Of a stretch of DNA of 57,127 nt, positions 35,653 through 46,264 are shown piece after piece. Origin of the DNA: an uncultured SAR86 cluster bacterium (GTDB lineage: Bacteria; Pseudomonadota; Gammaproteobacteria; Magnimaribacterales; D2472); contig CACOHS010000006.1 of assembly GCA_902627055.1 (NCBI GenBank), positions 1 to 57,127 on the forward strand, in the 5' to 3' direction. The translations under genes and the position numbers were made by a program. The notes under the pieces were generated by a model that saw only the letters and a program-made list of their open reading frames with translations, was not told the DNA's origin and did not search any database. The first letter of the stretch is position 1; each line of letters starts with the position of its first letter.

Positions 35653-38646
35653 TTAATACTGAACTGATAAATTTAAAAATACATATGTTCCAAGTGCGTC
35701 AAAGTATCCCGGGAATGTATTTCCGTTTCCTGGAGCAGTACCTGCACTTGAGGTATAAACAGGATCCTCATCAAATAAATTACTAGCACCGATGGTGAAT
35801 GTAATATTGTCATTCCAAGAGTATTTAACAGTAGCATCTACATAGGTTTTTGCTTCAAAATCAATGTTATCACTGTTCAATGTATCTGTTTCACCCAAAT
35901 ATCTTAAGCCTAAGATGTAATTAAAATCGCCCTTAGCAAGTTCTGCAGAATAGTTGCCAGAAAACTCGGGTGTAGGATTTTTACCACATGATGAGCCATA
36001 TTTACCAGCACACTCTAACTCAGGTTCGCCAGGAAGAACAATTAAAGTATCAGAATCAACAATTGTTGAAATACCCTTGATGTCAACAGGTCCTAGGCCT
36101 GTATTCAGTGTGTAATCAAATATAATATCGAAACCAGATGTATTTGTTTCTGCAACATTGGTGTTAGTTGTAATAATCTGGCCTGGGGATACCCAAAGTG
36201 AGCCAGTTATTGGATCACGCTCAATTAAATTACAAAAGGTAGCATTACCAGTTGCTAAACATTTATCAATTGATGTTTGAGCTGGGATTGTGCTAATTCT
36301 GTCCTCAACTGTGATGTCAAAATAATCTAATGATAAAGTTAAGCCTTCAACAGCTGAAGGAGTCCATACCACACCAATAGTGGTTGAATCTGATTCCTCA
36401 GGTTTGAGATTTGGATTTCCACCGGTAAGAATATTGTACTGATCAGCAGGTGATTTCAAGTCTGATCCATAATCAGCATCTGCAAGCCCAGTTCTTCTAC
36501 ATTGCTCTAATGTAGCACTCGGGGGAGCTCCTGACTCAGGATTAGTTCCACAAGGATCAGGGTCAAGATCAGTAAGACTGGAACCTTGGCCTCTATAGAG
36601 CTCTGTGATAGATCCATGACGAGTAGCAGATTGCAGAGTTCCACGAATCGATAAATCATCATTTACTTGATAATACGCACCAAGTTTGAAAGCATCGGTA
36701 TCTTGATCTGTTGAATACTCAGCAAATCTCATTCCAACCTCTAAATTCAGGGCTTCAGTTACTGGAATACCTAATTCAACAAAGTACTCATCAACATCGT
36801 ACCCACCAGCCAAAGCAACAATAGGACCACCAGCACCTGTTCTATCTGCTGCCTGAGAGGAAGCATCTGGACGATAGTCAGATTCAAGCTCTCTTGACTC
36901 ATAACCAAAGACTGCACTAATTGTATCTGGTGCACCAGGAATTGATATGTTAGTTTGACCTTCGACATAAGCTTGAAGAATAGTTTCACTTGAGTCTCCA
37001 AGAATGAAGTTAGGTATCGCCATATAAGTTTGAATTTCAGGATTTGCATCCCAAATAGCTTGAATTCCACCATCACCAGCTAATCCTCCTGAGAAGAGGT
37101 TATAAGGTATACAGTCTGCATCAGTTCCATTAAGTTTCGATACACAAGTAGGAACACCAGCTACATTAATAACGTCAGTGGCTCTTAATAATTTAGTAAC
37201 TGAAAGATCGTTTTGAATCTCTTGATTGTAATCAACCTGAGAGGTTTGATACGAAACATCATATCTCCAGTCATCATTAATATCTCCTCTCATGCCAACA
37301 GACGCAGTAATGTTTTCGAATAAAGTAGAGTATTTTCTTGGTCCACCTTCAACATTTCTTTTTAAACTTCTTATGGGAGCCTTGTATGCAATGATATCGC
37401 CTGCGGCAACTTGACCATCAAGGGACGAGATATATGCAAGAGCCTCAGCTCCAGTTGCAAAATTAGGCGCATGACTTCCGCCCATGCCTGTCCAATTTCC
37501 ACAAACAGCATTGTAGATTTGAGCAGAGAAGTTTGCGTTGTAACATGGTACAGACCTTAAATCACCAAATGTTCCTGAATATGCAATCTGAGATGGAGAT
37601 TTATTTTTAGTAAATCTAACATCAGCGTATACCTCAACTTTTTCAGTTATTGAATATTTACTAAAGAAACCGGCATTAATTTTATCTTGTGGTCTTTGAT
37701 AATGGTTAGTCGGATTATAGTTGTATAGTTGTCCTGCTCTATCAACGAACTCATCTCCAAGAAGTTTATAGTCAAACTTATAGTTAGAGACAGAGGTATC
37801 AATTGGAGTGAAGCCAGCTTTTTCATAGCCAAAATCATACCAACGACCAGGTGGAATAGTTGATGAACCACCACAACGTGCATCACCTCCACTCAAGGCA
37901 CATGCTCCACCATCGTAAGCACCTTGAAGAATGGGATTAGTATTTACATGCTCAATAAAACCAGTTATGTGTCCTTGACCATCATTGATTGAGCCTCCAA
38001 AAGCAACTGACATTTTCACGGAATCACCTTCAGTTACACTTGAAGGAGCCTTCTTATAACCGTAAGAATCATGCAATGCCCTCAATTTGCCATTGTCATT
38101 TTCATGAGTATAAAAAGAATTTGTAACGCTAGCTTTAAAACCCTCAAATGAGTCATCTAATATAAAGTTAACAACACCAGCAATAGCATCAGATCCATAG
38201 ACTGATGATGCTCCACCAGTCAAAACTTCAACTCTTTTTAAAAGCAAAGCAGGTACTTGAGATAAATCTGCACAACTGGAGCCATTTACCTTACCAGGAG
38301 CCATTCTTTTTCCATTAATTAACACAAGAGTCCTTGAACAGCCTAAATTTCTTAAATTAGCTGTAGCTGTTCCATCCGAACCATTGGCTGTTTGAGCAAT
38401 TTGCCCCGGGGCAAGCTGTGGCAAGTCATTCAAAACATCCTCTATTCTGACTGCACCCCTGTTTTCAATATCAGCAGCTGTTACAACTTGAACTTGTGAA
38501 GTACTTTCAATATTTGGATTAGTAATCCTTGAACCAGTAACAATTACTTCTTCATAGTTTTCATCTGCATCCTGAGCAACAGCCTCGGGAATATTGAAAA
38601 AAAAGACAGCAAATGCGCTGAATATATATTTATTTAATTTGTGCAT
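35653..38646 (-). CDS. TonB-dependent outer membrane receptor 3
   Basis: A 997-residue receptor from the ATG at 38646, which has a good GGGAGA ribosome binding site and gives the signal peptide MHKLNKYIFSAFAVFFF...AVAQ. An upstream start at 38739 would add 31 residues with no signal function. The TonB-box-like YEEVIVTGSRI is near residue 30, and the plug has VQVVTAADIENRGA, CSRTLVLINGKRM, LLKRVEVLTGGASSVYGSDAIAGVVNFI. The barrel ends with LNLSVQY. It is inserted between fabI and the opp genes, and may import larger peptides for the opp transporter, although this is only inferred from position. Confidence 0.95.
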   Translation of the reverse strand: MHKLNKYIFSAFAVFFFNIPEAVAQDADENYEEVIVTGSRITNPNIESTSQVQVVTAADIENRGAVRIEDVLNDLPQLAPGQIAQTANGSDGTATANLRNLGCSRTLVLINGKRMAPGKVNGSSCADLSQVPALLLKRVEVLTGGASSVYGSDAIAGVVNFILDDSFEGFKASVTNSFYTHENDNGKLRALHDSYGYKKAPSSVTEGDSVKMSVAFGGSINDGQGHITGFIEHVNTNPILQGAYDGGACALSGGDARCGGSSTIPPGRWYDFGYEKAGFTPIDTSVSNYKFDYKLLGDEFVDRAGQLYNYNPTNHYQRPQDKINAGFFSKYSITEKVEVYADVRFTKNKSPSQIAYSGTFGDLRSVPCYNANFSAQIYNAVCGNWTGMGGSHAPNFATGAEALAYISSLDGQVAAGDIIAYKAPIRSLKRNVEGGPRKYSTLFENITASVGMRGDINDDWRYDVSYQTSQVDYNQEIQNDLSVTKLLRATDVINVAGVPTCVSKLNGTDADCIPYNLFSGGLAGDGGIQAIWDANPEIQTYMAIPNFILGDSSETILQAYVEGQTNISIPGAPDTISAVFGYESRELESDYRPDASSQAADRTGAGGPIVALAGGYDVDEYFVELGIPVTEALNLEVGMRFAEYSTDQDTDAFKLGAYYQVNDDLSIRGTLQSATRHGSITELYRGQGSSLTDLDPDPCGTNPESGAPPSATLEQCRRTGLADADYGSDLKSPADQYNILTGGNPNLKPEESDSTTIGVVWTPSAVEGLTLSLDYFDITVEDRISTIPAQTSIDKCLATGNATFCNLIERDPITGSLWVSPGQIITTNTNVAETNTSGFDIIFDYTLNTGLGPVDIKGISTIVDSDTLIVLPGEPELECAGKYGSSCGKNPTPEFSGNYSAELAKGDFNYILGLRYLGETDTLNSDNIDFEAKTYVDATVKYSWNDNITFTIGASNLFDEDPVYTSSAGTAPGNGNTFPGYFDALGTYVFLNLSVQY

Positions 38647-38680
38647 ATTAGTTTCTCCCTGTGATACTAAATTTAGAATC

Positions 38681-38699
38681 TTAGGCTTATTAAACCTAA
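38681..38699. promoter_or_regulatory. Imperfect inverted repeat upstream of TonB receptor 3
   Basis: TTAGGCTTATTAAACCTAA has 8 of 9 symmetric pairs about the central base, 35-53 nt upstream of the receptor start codon. It could be an operator or a short hairpin in the leader. The AATTGTCA element of the other two receptors is not present here. Confidence 0.25.
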
Positions 38700-38864
38700 A
38701 CTCATCTAGTTTTATAACTGTTTTAGTAATAATTAACAAGCATTTAACCCATTGAAGATCAATTCTTTTAAAAAGATCCTCATATGTTTAAAATTTAAAA
38801 TTAAAACAAGTTATCTTAATAGTTATATAATTAAAACTAAGTTATAAATAACAGCCTTCTTTGT

Positions 38865-39650
38865 ATGTTAAAAAATAAAAAAATACTCATTGCAGGTCTT
38901 GCAAATAAACATTCAATAGCAGCTGGCATCGCTAAAGCAATGCATGCCCAAGGTGCAGAACTTGCCTTTACTTATCAAAATGAAAGATTAAAAAAGAATG
39001 TTGAAAAAATAGCTTTGGAGCTTAATTCAAATCTTTTATTTGAATGTGATGTTGCTTCCGATCAAAGCATTGAAACAATGTTTCAAAACCTTTCTAACGA
39101 TTGGCATAGTTTTGATGGTTTCGTTCATTCTATTGGATTTGCTCCAGCAAATGAACTGGAAGGCAACTTTGTAGATTCAGCAACAAGAGAGGGCTTTAAA
39201 ATTGCTCATGATATAAGCTCTTACAGTTTTACTGCTATGGCAAAAGGCGCAAAATCAATGCTTAACCCTGGATCTGCGTTATTGACTTTGACATATTTAG
39301 GCTCAATTCAATCTCTACCAAACTACAATGTTATGGGTTTGGCTAAAGCTAGTTTGGAGGCGAACACACGATTTCTTGCAGCTGCTTTAGGTCCAGATGG
39401 CATCAGGGTGAATGCTATATCAGCTGGTCCAATAAAAACTTTAGCAGCCTCAGGGGTAAAGAATTTTCGAAAAATGCTTTCAAACTATGCTAACAGAGCT
39501 CCACTTAGAAGAGTTGTAACTACAACTGAAGTAGGCAATGTGGCTGCTTTCCTATGCTCAGATTTAGCAAGCGGTGTGACTGGTGAAATTACTTATGTAG
39601 ATGGTGGTTTTAATACTGCCGCAATGTCTATTGAAGAATATTTAGATTAA
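38865..39650 (+). CDS. fabI: Enoyl-[acyl-carrier-protein] reductase (NADH)
   Basis: Carries out the last reduction in each cycle of fatty acid elongation. The 261 residues match Fab[20 protein letters not shown] at the N-terminal dinucleotide site, [13 protein letters not shown] near residue 90, the catalytic [24 protein letters not shown] with Tyr-x6-Tyr...Lys near residues 145-165, [15 protein letters not shown] and the C-terminal [15 protein letters not shown]. It converges with ppiD by 4 nt. Confidence 0.96.
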   Translation: MLKNKKILIAGLANKHSIAAGIAKAMHAQGAELAFTYQNERLKKNVEKIALELNSNLLFECDVASDQSIETMFQNLSNDWHSFDGFVHSIGFAPANELEGNFVDSATREGFKIAHDISSYSFTAMAKGAKSMLNPGSALLTLTYLGSIQSLPNYNVMGLAKASLEANTRFLAAALGPDGIRVNAISAGPIKTLAASGVKNFRKMLSNYANRAPLRRVVTTTEVGNVAAFLCSDLASGVTGEITYVDGGFNTAAMSIEEYLD

Positions 39651-41515
39651 TTATTTGTAACAGCAAAATTTTGTAAACGAACTCTTTGACCCTGTTTCAT
39701 AGTGTGATCAATGAATCCTGAAAATTGCTGACCAAGCTCACTATTATAAAATTCCTCATATTGTGAAACTTTTTCTACTAACTCCTCTGCAGTTGGAATA
39801 ACCTCATTGGAAGATTGAGTCCAATAACGATCGCCATTTATTGACTCATGAGCTAGAATTAATTCAAGTCTTGACTCAAAAATTCTATTAACTATCTCAG
39901 ATGGAAGTAATGAACTAAATCTTTTGACAGATTTATAGTTTTCTTTTGAGATGCCATCTAATTTAGGAGGCATCTCTTCGCCGAGCAGAATTTTTTGAGC
40001 TCTGCCATCAAATTCATTTAGAAAGATATTTGCTTTTTCAGTTCTAGTCTCCTCGAGGGCAAGCGCAGTCACATCAATAAAGGGTTGAACGGTAGGTTGA
40101 ACCAAATCAGTCAGCACAACAAATGCATAACTATCTTCACTTTCAAATATTTCAATTTTGTTGGGAATGATCTCTCTATCAAATAATTCAGATGCTGCGA
40201 GGTTAGCGAAATTATTGATTTGAAGTGTATCAATGGTTTGCAGACCGGTAATCTCAAGATTTGATTCTACTAAATCGCTTAACTCATACAAACTAAAACC
40301 ATCAAGGACTAAAGATTCAAGTTCCAAAAAATCATCTTGCATTAATGCAAAAGCTTCAGCATCAACCAATTCATTAAGTAGCTCCTCTTCAACTTCTGAC
40401 CTAGGCTTAATTTCTGCCTGTAAAACTTCAGTGAGTTTAAGAATATGAAATGTATCTTCGAGCTCTATAATTTCACTGATTTCGTTTAAAGTCATTTTTA
40501 TAATTTCATCTTCAAATTCAACTGGGAAAGCATCTCCAGAAGAAAAACCCAAGTCTCCCAATGCATCCTTTGATGCTAGATCCTCACTAGAGGAAGAGAC
40601 CATTTCTTCAAAAGAAATTTGTCCAGAATTAATTTTTTCATAATCACTCAATATCTTTAATCTGGCTGTGGCTGCATCAGGATAATTTGATTTTTCAATC
40701 ATGTGATGAGAGATTCTATTTTGAGTTTGCTGATCAATATTACCAAGATATTCAGCATATGCTTCCTCGATATAATTTTCAGGAATGACAACTTGATCTT
40801 TGTATTGCTCATAGGACAAAACAATATAAGAAAAATCTCTCTTTTCCTGGGATAAAAACAAAAAGGGATTGGTATTATAAAATTCCTCAGCCTCTTGCAA
40901 CGAAACATCTTGAGATTCAACAAATGATTTTTTATCAATTTTTATAAAATTAATATCTCTTGAAGTTTCAAGGATAGCTGCAAGCGACTCAACATCACTT
41001 TGAATAGGAAATGCTATTGAGCTCATTGCGCCTATCATTCTATCGAGCGCGATGCTTTCTTGGACTAGGACGAAGTACTCATCTGGCGTCCAACCATTTG
41101 CTCGAATCGTTGACTCAAAAATATTTTGGTCAAACCCTGAATCGCCTTGGAATATTTCTAAGTTGATTATTTCTTTTTTAGCATCTTGCAAAGAAACGCT
41201 GAGTCCAAGATCTTTTGCATGTGCAATCATGGTTTTTTGATTAATTATTTCATTTTTAATTAATTCAATAGATACTTCCTCGTCAAGATCATCAAGACTA
41301 AATTCTTCTCCATAAATAGATTGCAATCTTTGAGAAACTTGACTTGTTGCAAGGTTAACATCTGTTTGTGTAACAGGTTCGCCATTTACAGTACCGTAGC
41401 TGGTGAATGTTGTTCCAAAGGATGTGGATCCAAAAAAAACAAATGGGATTGCAAGCAATATACCAATTACAATAAGTCTTTTGCCGGATAAGAAATTTCT
41501 GAGTAACTCTAACAT
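39647..41515 (-). CDS. ppiD: Periplasmic folding factor PpiD (SurA-like parvulin)
   Basis: A 622-residue inner membrane-anchored chaperone. One membrane segment at residues 14-32 follows a short cytoplasmic start, as in E. coli PpiD. The following SurA-like N domain includes [25 protein letters not shown] parvulin-like domain around residues 260-360 carries [19 protein letters not shown] and [18 protein letters not shown]. The C-terminal half is helical and less conserved. It assists outer membrane and exported proteins, which suits a genome with many TonB receptors. It follows hupB, the usual order. Confidence 0.9.
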   Translation of the reverse strand: MLELLRNFLSGKRLIVIGILLAIPFVFFGSTSFGTTFTSYGTVNGEPVTQTDVNLATSQVSQRLQSIYGEEFSLDDLDEEVSIELIKNEIINQKTMIAHAKDLGLSVSLQDAKKEIINLEIFQGDSGFDQNIFESTIRANGWTPDEYFVLVQESIALDRMIGAMSSIAFPIQSDVESLAAILETSRDINFIKIDKKSFVESQDVSLQEAEEFYNTNPFLFLSQEKRDFSYIVLSYEQYKDQVVIPENYIEEAYAEYLGNIDQQTQNRISHHMIEKSNYPDAATARLKILSDYEKINSGQISFEEMVSSSSEDLASKDALGDLGFSSGDAFPVEFEDEIIKMTLNEISEIIELEDTFHILKLTEVLQAEIKPRSEVEEELLNELVDAEAFALMQDDFLELESLVLDGFSLYELSDLVESNLEITGLQTIDTLQINNFANLAASELFDREIIPNKIEIFESEDSYAFVVLTDLVQPTVQPFIDVTALALEETRTEKANIFLNEFDGRAQKILLGEEMPPKLDGISKENYKSVKRFSSLLPSEIVNRIFESRLELILAHESINGDRYWTQSSNEVIPTAEELVEKVSQYEEFYNSELGQQFSGFIDHTMKQGQRVRLQNFAVTNN

Positions 41516-41553
41516 TAATTATTCTCTCTTTTTAGAAGGTAACAATCATACAT

Positions 41554-41582
41554 AAAAAAAGGGTGCATATGCACCCTTTTTT
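41554..41582 (-). terminator. Rho-independent terminator downstream of hupB
   Basis: A perfect GGGTGC / GCACCC stem around ATAT with A7 and T6 flanks, between hupB (28 nt) and the ppiD start. Likely stops hupB transcription and, being symmetric, may act both ways. Confidence 0.9.
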
Positions 41583-41609
41583 AAAACACTAAAATAGTCT
41601 AGGAATTAA

Positions 41610-41888
41610 TTATGAATTCTTAACTTTATCTTTTAATCCTTTACCAGCTTTAAAGCCTGGAACTTTTGATGCTGCAATATGCATTGAAGCACCTGTTTGT
41701 GGATTTCTTCCTTCTCTAGCAGCTCTATGTCTGACAGAAAAAGTTCCAAAACCTACAAGTGAAACTGTGTCTCCCTTCCCTAATGCATCACCTATTGAAT
41801 CTAAAACCGCATCGACAGCTCTTCCAGCTGAAGCTTTGGTGACGTCTGCTGATGAAGCAACTGCATCTACTAAGTCTGATTTATTCAT
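41610..41888 (-). CDS. hupB: DNA-binding protein HU-beta
   Basis: A 92-residue nucleoid protein. [57 protein letters not shown] (the beta-ribbon arm) and [19 protein letters not shown] are all typical. It compacts and bends DNA as a dimer. It lies between lon and ppiD as in other Gammaproteobacteria, with its own promoter and an AGAGGAGA ribosome binding site 5 nt before the start. Confidence 0.98.
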   Translation of the reverse strand: MNKSDLVDAVASSADVTKASAGRAVDAVLDSIGDALGKGDTVSLVGFGTFSVRHRAAREGRNPQTGASMHIAASKVPGFKAGKGLKDKVKNS

Positions 41889-41923
41889 TGATTTCTCCTC
41901 TGGTTAATTAAATACCTAGATCT

Positions 41924-41952
41924 ATGAAAAGCTATCACAGAGTAAATGTCAA
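41924..41952 (-). promoter_or_regulatory. Promoter of hupB
   Basis: A perfect TTGACA -35 (41947-41952) with TTTCAT (41924-41929) 17 nt downstream on the - strand, about 35 nt ahead of hupB. The -35 lies just after the lon stop, so hupB can be expressed apart from lon. Confidence 0.5.
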
Positions 41953-41967
41953 GCTTTAAAAGCTATA

Positions 41968-44379
41968 TTAATGGGGTTTGATACTGCCTGATCTTTGATT
42001 GCTTGTTTTTGGTTTGCTGAGATTTTTTGTTGCTGTTCCCTTCTTGCTCGGTTTTGGTTCAGAGGTAAGGGCTAGGGATATGGCATCATCAACCCATCTA
42101 ACAGGATGAATCTCAAGAGCATGAGTGATTTGGGAGGGTATCTCTCTAAGATCAGCAGCATTGTCTTGGGGAATTATAACCCTTTTGATTCCACCTCGTT
42201 TTGCAGCTAGAAGCTTTTCCTTCAGGCCACCAATTTTGGTAACTTGACCATGTAATGTAATTTCACCAGTCATTGCAGTATCAGATCTTACTGGGATACC
42301 AGTAAAAACTGAGATGAGTGCTGTACACATTCCTACGCCTGCACTTGGACCATCCTTGGGGGTTGCGCCATCAGGGACATGAATGTGAACATCATATTTT
42401 TCGTAAAAGTTAATTGGTATACCTAATTTTTTAGATCTTGATCTAACCACAGTCAATGCAGCCTGAATAGATTCCTGCATTACATCTCCTAGAGATCCAG
42501 TTTTGATAACTTGCCCTTTTCCTGGAACATATGAAGATTCAATAGTAAGTAACTCGCCGCCCACCTCTGTCCAAGCAAGACCCGCAACTTTTCCCACAAT
42601 GTCCTCAACATCAGCTTCACCAAATTTAAATTTTGGAACTCCGCAATATTTCTCAAGATTCTTTGGAGTAATGTTAATCGAAGATTTAGCTTTCTTAGAA
42701 TCAGATAAAACTCTTTCTTTAACAGATTTTCTAAATATTTTTGCGATTTGTCTTTCTAAACCTCTGACACCAGCCTCTCTTGTATAATAACGAACAATAT
42801 CTAAAACAGATTTGTCGGTTAATTTAACTTCTTTGTTATCTAGTCCATTTCTTTCCAATTGCTTAGGAATAAGATATTGCTTGGCAATATTTAATTTCTC
42901 ATCCTCGATATAACCCGGAAGTCTAATGATTTCCATTCTGTCTAATAATGGGCCAGGAATATTCAAACTGTTTGCAGTACAAACAAACATTATCTCCGAT
43001 AGATCGAAATCAACCTCTAGGTAATGATCGGAAAATGTGTTGTTTTGCTCTGGATCAAGAACTTCGAGAAGAGCTGAAGCAGGGTCGCCTCTGTGATCCA
43101 TTCCCATTTTATCGATTTCATCCAATAAAAATAAGGGGTTTTTAACTTCTACTTTAGAAAGTTTTTGAATAATCTTACCTGGCATAGATCCAATATAAGT
43201 TCTTCGATGCCCTCTTATTTCCGCTTCATCTCTAACACCACCAAGGGACATCCTAGCAAATTTTCTGTTGGTAGCTCTTGCAATGGATTTGCCCAAAGAA
43301 GTTTTACCAACTCCAGGAGGACCAACCAAGCATAAAACAGGAGCTTTTAACTTTTTAACTCTTTGTTGAACAGCAAGATATTCGAGTATTCTCTCTTTTA
43401 CTTCATCTAAACCAAAATGATCTTCATTTAATATTTCTGATGCTGATTTTAAGTCAGACTTTACTTTGCTCTTTTTCTTCCATGGAATCGTAGTTAGCCA
43501 ATCTAAGTATGAGCGAACAACAGATGCCTCAGCCGACATTGGCGACATCTGTTTGAATTTAGTAAATTCATTATTGGCCTTTTTAAGAGCCTCTTTAGAC
43601 ATTCCAGCTTTACTAATATCTTCTTCTAGCTGAGATATTTCATCTCCTTCTTCGCTAATATCACCCAATTCTTTTTGAGCAGCTTTTATTTGCTCATTAA
43701 GGTAATACTCTCGTTGAGACTTTTCCATCTGCCCTTTAACCCTGTTTCGAATTCTCTTGTCAACATCCATTACATCAAGCTGTGATTCAATAAAGGCAAT
43801 AAGAATCTCTGCTCTTAGTTGAAAATCAGCAGCCTCTAATATCTCTTGTTTTTGCTTAATTTCGATAGGCAGCTGTCCGGCAATAGAATCTATGATCCTT
43901 GAAAGATCATCTATAGCATCAATAGACGCTAAAACTTCGGGAGCAATTTTTTTTGTAATCTTTATATAATCATGAAATTTAGCTTTAATAAATATTGCTA
44001 AATTTTTTCCATCTTTTGCATCAATAGATGATTCGGTAATAAGGCTTACTCTAACTTTAGAATATTTTGTATCAGATTCAAGTGATTCCATTTGGGCACG
44101 ATGAGAGCCCTCTACTAAAACTTTAACGGTGCCATCAGGCAATTTTATTAATTGAAGAATATTCGCGACGGTTGCTATCTTATACAAATCATCAAACAAC
44201 GGAGCATCCAAAGAACCGTCTTTTTGAGCTGCTAGAATAATTCTTTTCTCACCCGCCATTGCAGCATTAAGAGCATTTATAGATTTATTCCTACCTACAA
44301 AAAGGGTCGTTACGACCCCTGGGAAAACAACTACATCTCTTAGCGGGATAAGAGGGAGATCATATTTAATGTTAGCCAT
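41968..44379 (-). CDS. lon: ATP-dependent Lon protease
   Basis: An 803-residue cytoplasmic AAA+ protease for damaged and short-lived regulatory proteins. The N-terminal domain starts LPLIPLRDVVVFPGVVTTLFVGR. Walker A GPPGVGKTS is near residue 352 and Walker B LFLLDEIDKM near 415. The protease domain has the catalytic Ser in DGPSAGVGM near residue 675 and the Lys in KEKLLAAKRGG. The C-terminal 30 residues are a Ser/Lys-rich tail. It follows clpX with a 30-nt gap, the normal order. Confidence 0.97.
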   Translation of the reverse strand: MANIKYDLPLIPLRDVVVFPGVVTTLFVGRNKSINALNAAMAGEKRIILAAQKDGSLDAPLFDDLYKIATVANILQLIKLPDGTVKVLVEGSHRAQMESLESDTKYSKVRVSLITESSIDAKDGKNLAIFIKAKFHDYIKITKKIAPEVLASIDAIDDLSRIIDSIAGQLPIEIKQKQEILEAADFQLRAEILIAFIESQLDVMDVDKRIRNRVKGQMEKSQREYYLNEQIKAAQKELGDISEEGDEISQLEEDISKAGMSKEALKKANNEFTKFKQMSPMSAEASVVRSYLDWLTTIPWKKKSKVKSDLKSASEILNEDHFGLDEVKERILEYLAVQQRVKKLKAPVLCLVGPPGVGKTSLGKSIARATNRKFARMSLGGVRDEAEIRGHRRTYIGSMPGKIIQKLSKVEVKNPLFLLDEIDKMGMDHRGDPASALLEVLDPEQNNTFSDHYLEVDFDLSEIMFVCTANSLNIPGPLLDRMEIIRLPGYIEDEKLNIAKQYLIPKQLERNGLDNKEVKLTDKSVLDIVRYYTREAGVRGLERQIAKIFRKSVKERVLSDSKKAKSSINITPKNLEKYCGVPKFKFGEADVEDIVGKVAGLAWTEVGGELLTIESSYVPGKGQVIKTGSLGDVMQESIQAALTVVRSRSKKLGIPINFYEKYDVHIHVPDGATPKDGPSAGVGMCTALISVFTGIPVRSDTAMTGEITLHGQVTKIGGLKEKLLAAKRGGIKRVIIPQDNAADLREIPSQITHALEIHPVRWVDDAISLALTSEPKPSKKGTATKNLSKPKTSNQRSGSIKPH

Positions 44380-44409
44380 ATAAATATAATGAGGGGTAAT
44401 TATCTAAAA

Positions 44410-45657
44410 TCAACCAGCAGAAGATGATTTTTTCTTAGAGGATTTATATACCTTTATTGGATCAGTTGAATGTAAAACAGAATTTTCATCAACTATCACT
44501 TTCTCTAGATCAATATTTGGCAGCCCGAACATTGTGTCCATCAACAGTTCTTCCAAAATTGATCTTAGCCCTCTTGCACCAGTTTTCCGTTGCAGCGCTT
44601 TTTTTGCAATCTCTTGCAAAGCCTCAGATCTAAAATCTAACTCAACATCATCGATGTTGAATAAATATTTATATTGATTTACGAGTGCATTTTTTGGCTC
44701 TTGGAGAATTCTTACAAGCGCATCTTCATCAAGTTCATGCAAGGTTGATATTACAGGTAGTCTGCCAACAAATTCTGGAATTAAACCAAACTTGACTAAA
44801 TCCTCAGGCTCTAGGGTATCTACTATCGAGGCAAGAGATAATTGAGTATCTTTAACTGATGCCCCGAATCCTATGCCAGACTTATCAGTACGATGTTTGA
44901 TTACCTCATCAATACCAGAAAATGCTCCACCGCAAATAAAGAGGATATTTGAGGTGTCTATTTGAATAAATTCTTGTTGCGGATGCTTTCTGCCTCCTTG
45001 TGGAGGAATTGAAGCAACTGTTCCTTCTATTAATTTAAGTAATGCCTGCTGGACGCCTTCACCTGACACATCTCTTGTAATAGAGGGATTATCAGATTTT
45101 CGGGCAATTTTATCTATTTCGTCAATGTAAACAATGCCAAGAGCAGCTTTTTCTGGATCATAATCACATTTTTGAAGCAGCTTTTGAATTATATTTTCTA
45201 CGTCCTCACCAACATACCCAGCTTCAGTTAATGTAGTTGCATCAGCAATTGTAAAAGGAACATTTAAAACTCTTGCTAAAGTTTGCGCTAAAAGAGTCTT
45301 ACCACTTCCTGTTGGGCCAAGGAGAAGCACATTGCTTTTTTGAAGCTCTACTTCATCTTTTTTAGCATTAGATCTTAGGCGCTTATAATGATTGTATACA
45401 GCGACCGACAGAGTTTTCTTAGCTTTTTCTTGACCTATAACATAGTCATCGAGTTGTTGAAAAATTTCTAATGGGGATGGCAACACATCAAGAACTTCAT
45501 CATCTTCAGCTTTGACTTCCTCTTCAATAATATCGTTACAAAGATCTACACACTCATCACAAATGTATACACTTGGTCCTGCTATTAATTTTCGAACATC
45601 TTCTTGGCCCTTGCCACAAAAGGTACAAGATAATTTATTGTTATCTTTATTTTCCAT
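44410..45657 (-). CDS. clpX: ATP-dependent Clp protease ATPase subunit ClpX
   Basis: A 415-residue unfoldase from the ATG at 45657 (MENKDNNKL), which matches the usual length before the zinc finger; the upstream ATG at 45690 would add 11 residues and overlap clpP more. The N-terminal zinc-binding domain has CTFCGK and CDECVDLC. Walker [13 protein letters not shown] is near residue 114 and Walker B YIDEIDKI near 175. The ClpP-docking IGF loop is present as GIGFGAS near 255. It recognises tagged proteins and feeds them to ClpP, whose gene overlaps it by 11 nt. Confidence 0.96.
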   Translation of the reverse strand: MENKDNNKLSCTFCGKGQEDVRKLIAGPSVYICDECVDLCNDIIEEEVKAEDDEVLDVLPSPLEIFQQLDDYVIGQEKAKKTLSVAVYNHYKRLRSNAKKDEVELQKSNVLLLGPTGSGKTLLAQTLARVLNVPFTIADATTLTEAGYVGEDVENIIQKLLQKCDYDPEKAALGIVYIDEIDKIARKSDNPSITRDVSGEGVQQALLKLIEGTVASIPPQGGRKHPQQEFIQIDTSNILFICGGAFSGIDEVIKHRTDKSGIGFGASVKDTQLSLASIVDTLEPEDLVKFGLIPEFVGRLPVISTLHELDEDALVRILQEPKNALVNQYKYLFNIDDVELDFRSEALQEIAKKALQRKTGARGLRSILEELLMDTMFGLPNIDLEKVIVDENSVLHSTDPIKVYKSSKKKSSSAG

Positions 45658-46261
45658 TTTTACTGGGTCTGGTTTCAAGTATTTCATCAATTATGCCATA
45701 GCTCTTGGCTTCCTTGGCATTCAGGAAATTGTCTCTGTCTGTATCTTGCTCAACTTTTTTTAGAGTTTTGCCTGTATGCTTTGATAGTATTTCATTTACT
45801 TTCTTTTTAACTAAAAGCATCTCTTTAGCATGAATTTCAAAGTCAGACGCTTGCCCTTGAAATCCTCCCAAAGGCTGATGAATCATGATTCGTGAGTTAG
45901 TTAGCGCAAATCTTTTTCCTTTTTGACCTCCTGCAAGCAGCAATGATCCCATGCTAGCTGCCTGACCTATGCAAAGAGTTGAAACTTCAGGAGCTATGAA
46001 CTGCATGGTGTCATAAATTGCAAGGCCTGAAGAAATTACTCCTCCAGGAGAATTGATGTAAATGCTGATATCTTTTTCAGGATTTTCTGACTCTAAAAAT
46101 AGAAGCTGAGCAACTACTAAATTTGATATATAGTCATCTATAGGGCCTGACAAAAAAATAATTCTTTCTTTTAAAAGCCGAGAGTATATATCAAAAGCCC
46201 TTTCTCCTCTGGGCGTCTGCTCTACAACCATAGGCACAAGGCCTGAATTTATTTTTTCCAT
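45647..46261 (-). CDS. clpP: ATP-dependent Clp protease proteolytic subunit ClpP
   Basis: A 204-residue serine protease that forms a 14-mer. The catalytic triad is seen as Ser in [11 protein letters not shown] near residue 108, His in [10 protein letters not shown] near 133 and Asp in DTDRDNFL near 182. The short N-terminal [19 protein letters not shown] region is typical. It sits 4 nt downstream of tig and overlaps clpX by 11 nt. Confidence 0.97.
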   Translation of the reverse strand: MEKINSGLVPMVVEQTPRGERAFDIYSRLLKERIIFLSGPIDDYISNLVVAQLLFLESENPEKDISIYINSPGGVISSGLAIYDTMQFIAPEVSTLCIGQAASMGSLLLAGGQKGKRFALTNSRIMIHQPLGGFQGQASDFEIHAKEMLLVKKKVNEILSKHTGKTLKKVEQDTDRDNFLNAKEAKSYGIIDEILETRPSKNGK

Positions 46262-46264
46262 AAT

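Noticed and set aside
41954-41966. Short symmetric AGCTTTAAAAGCT-like sequence after lon as a terminator
   Set aside because: The stem is only 6 bp of A/T-rich sequence and lacks a following T tract on the correct strand; it overlaps the hupB promoter area.
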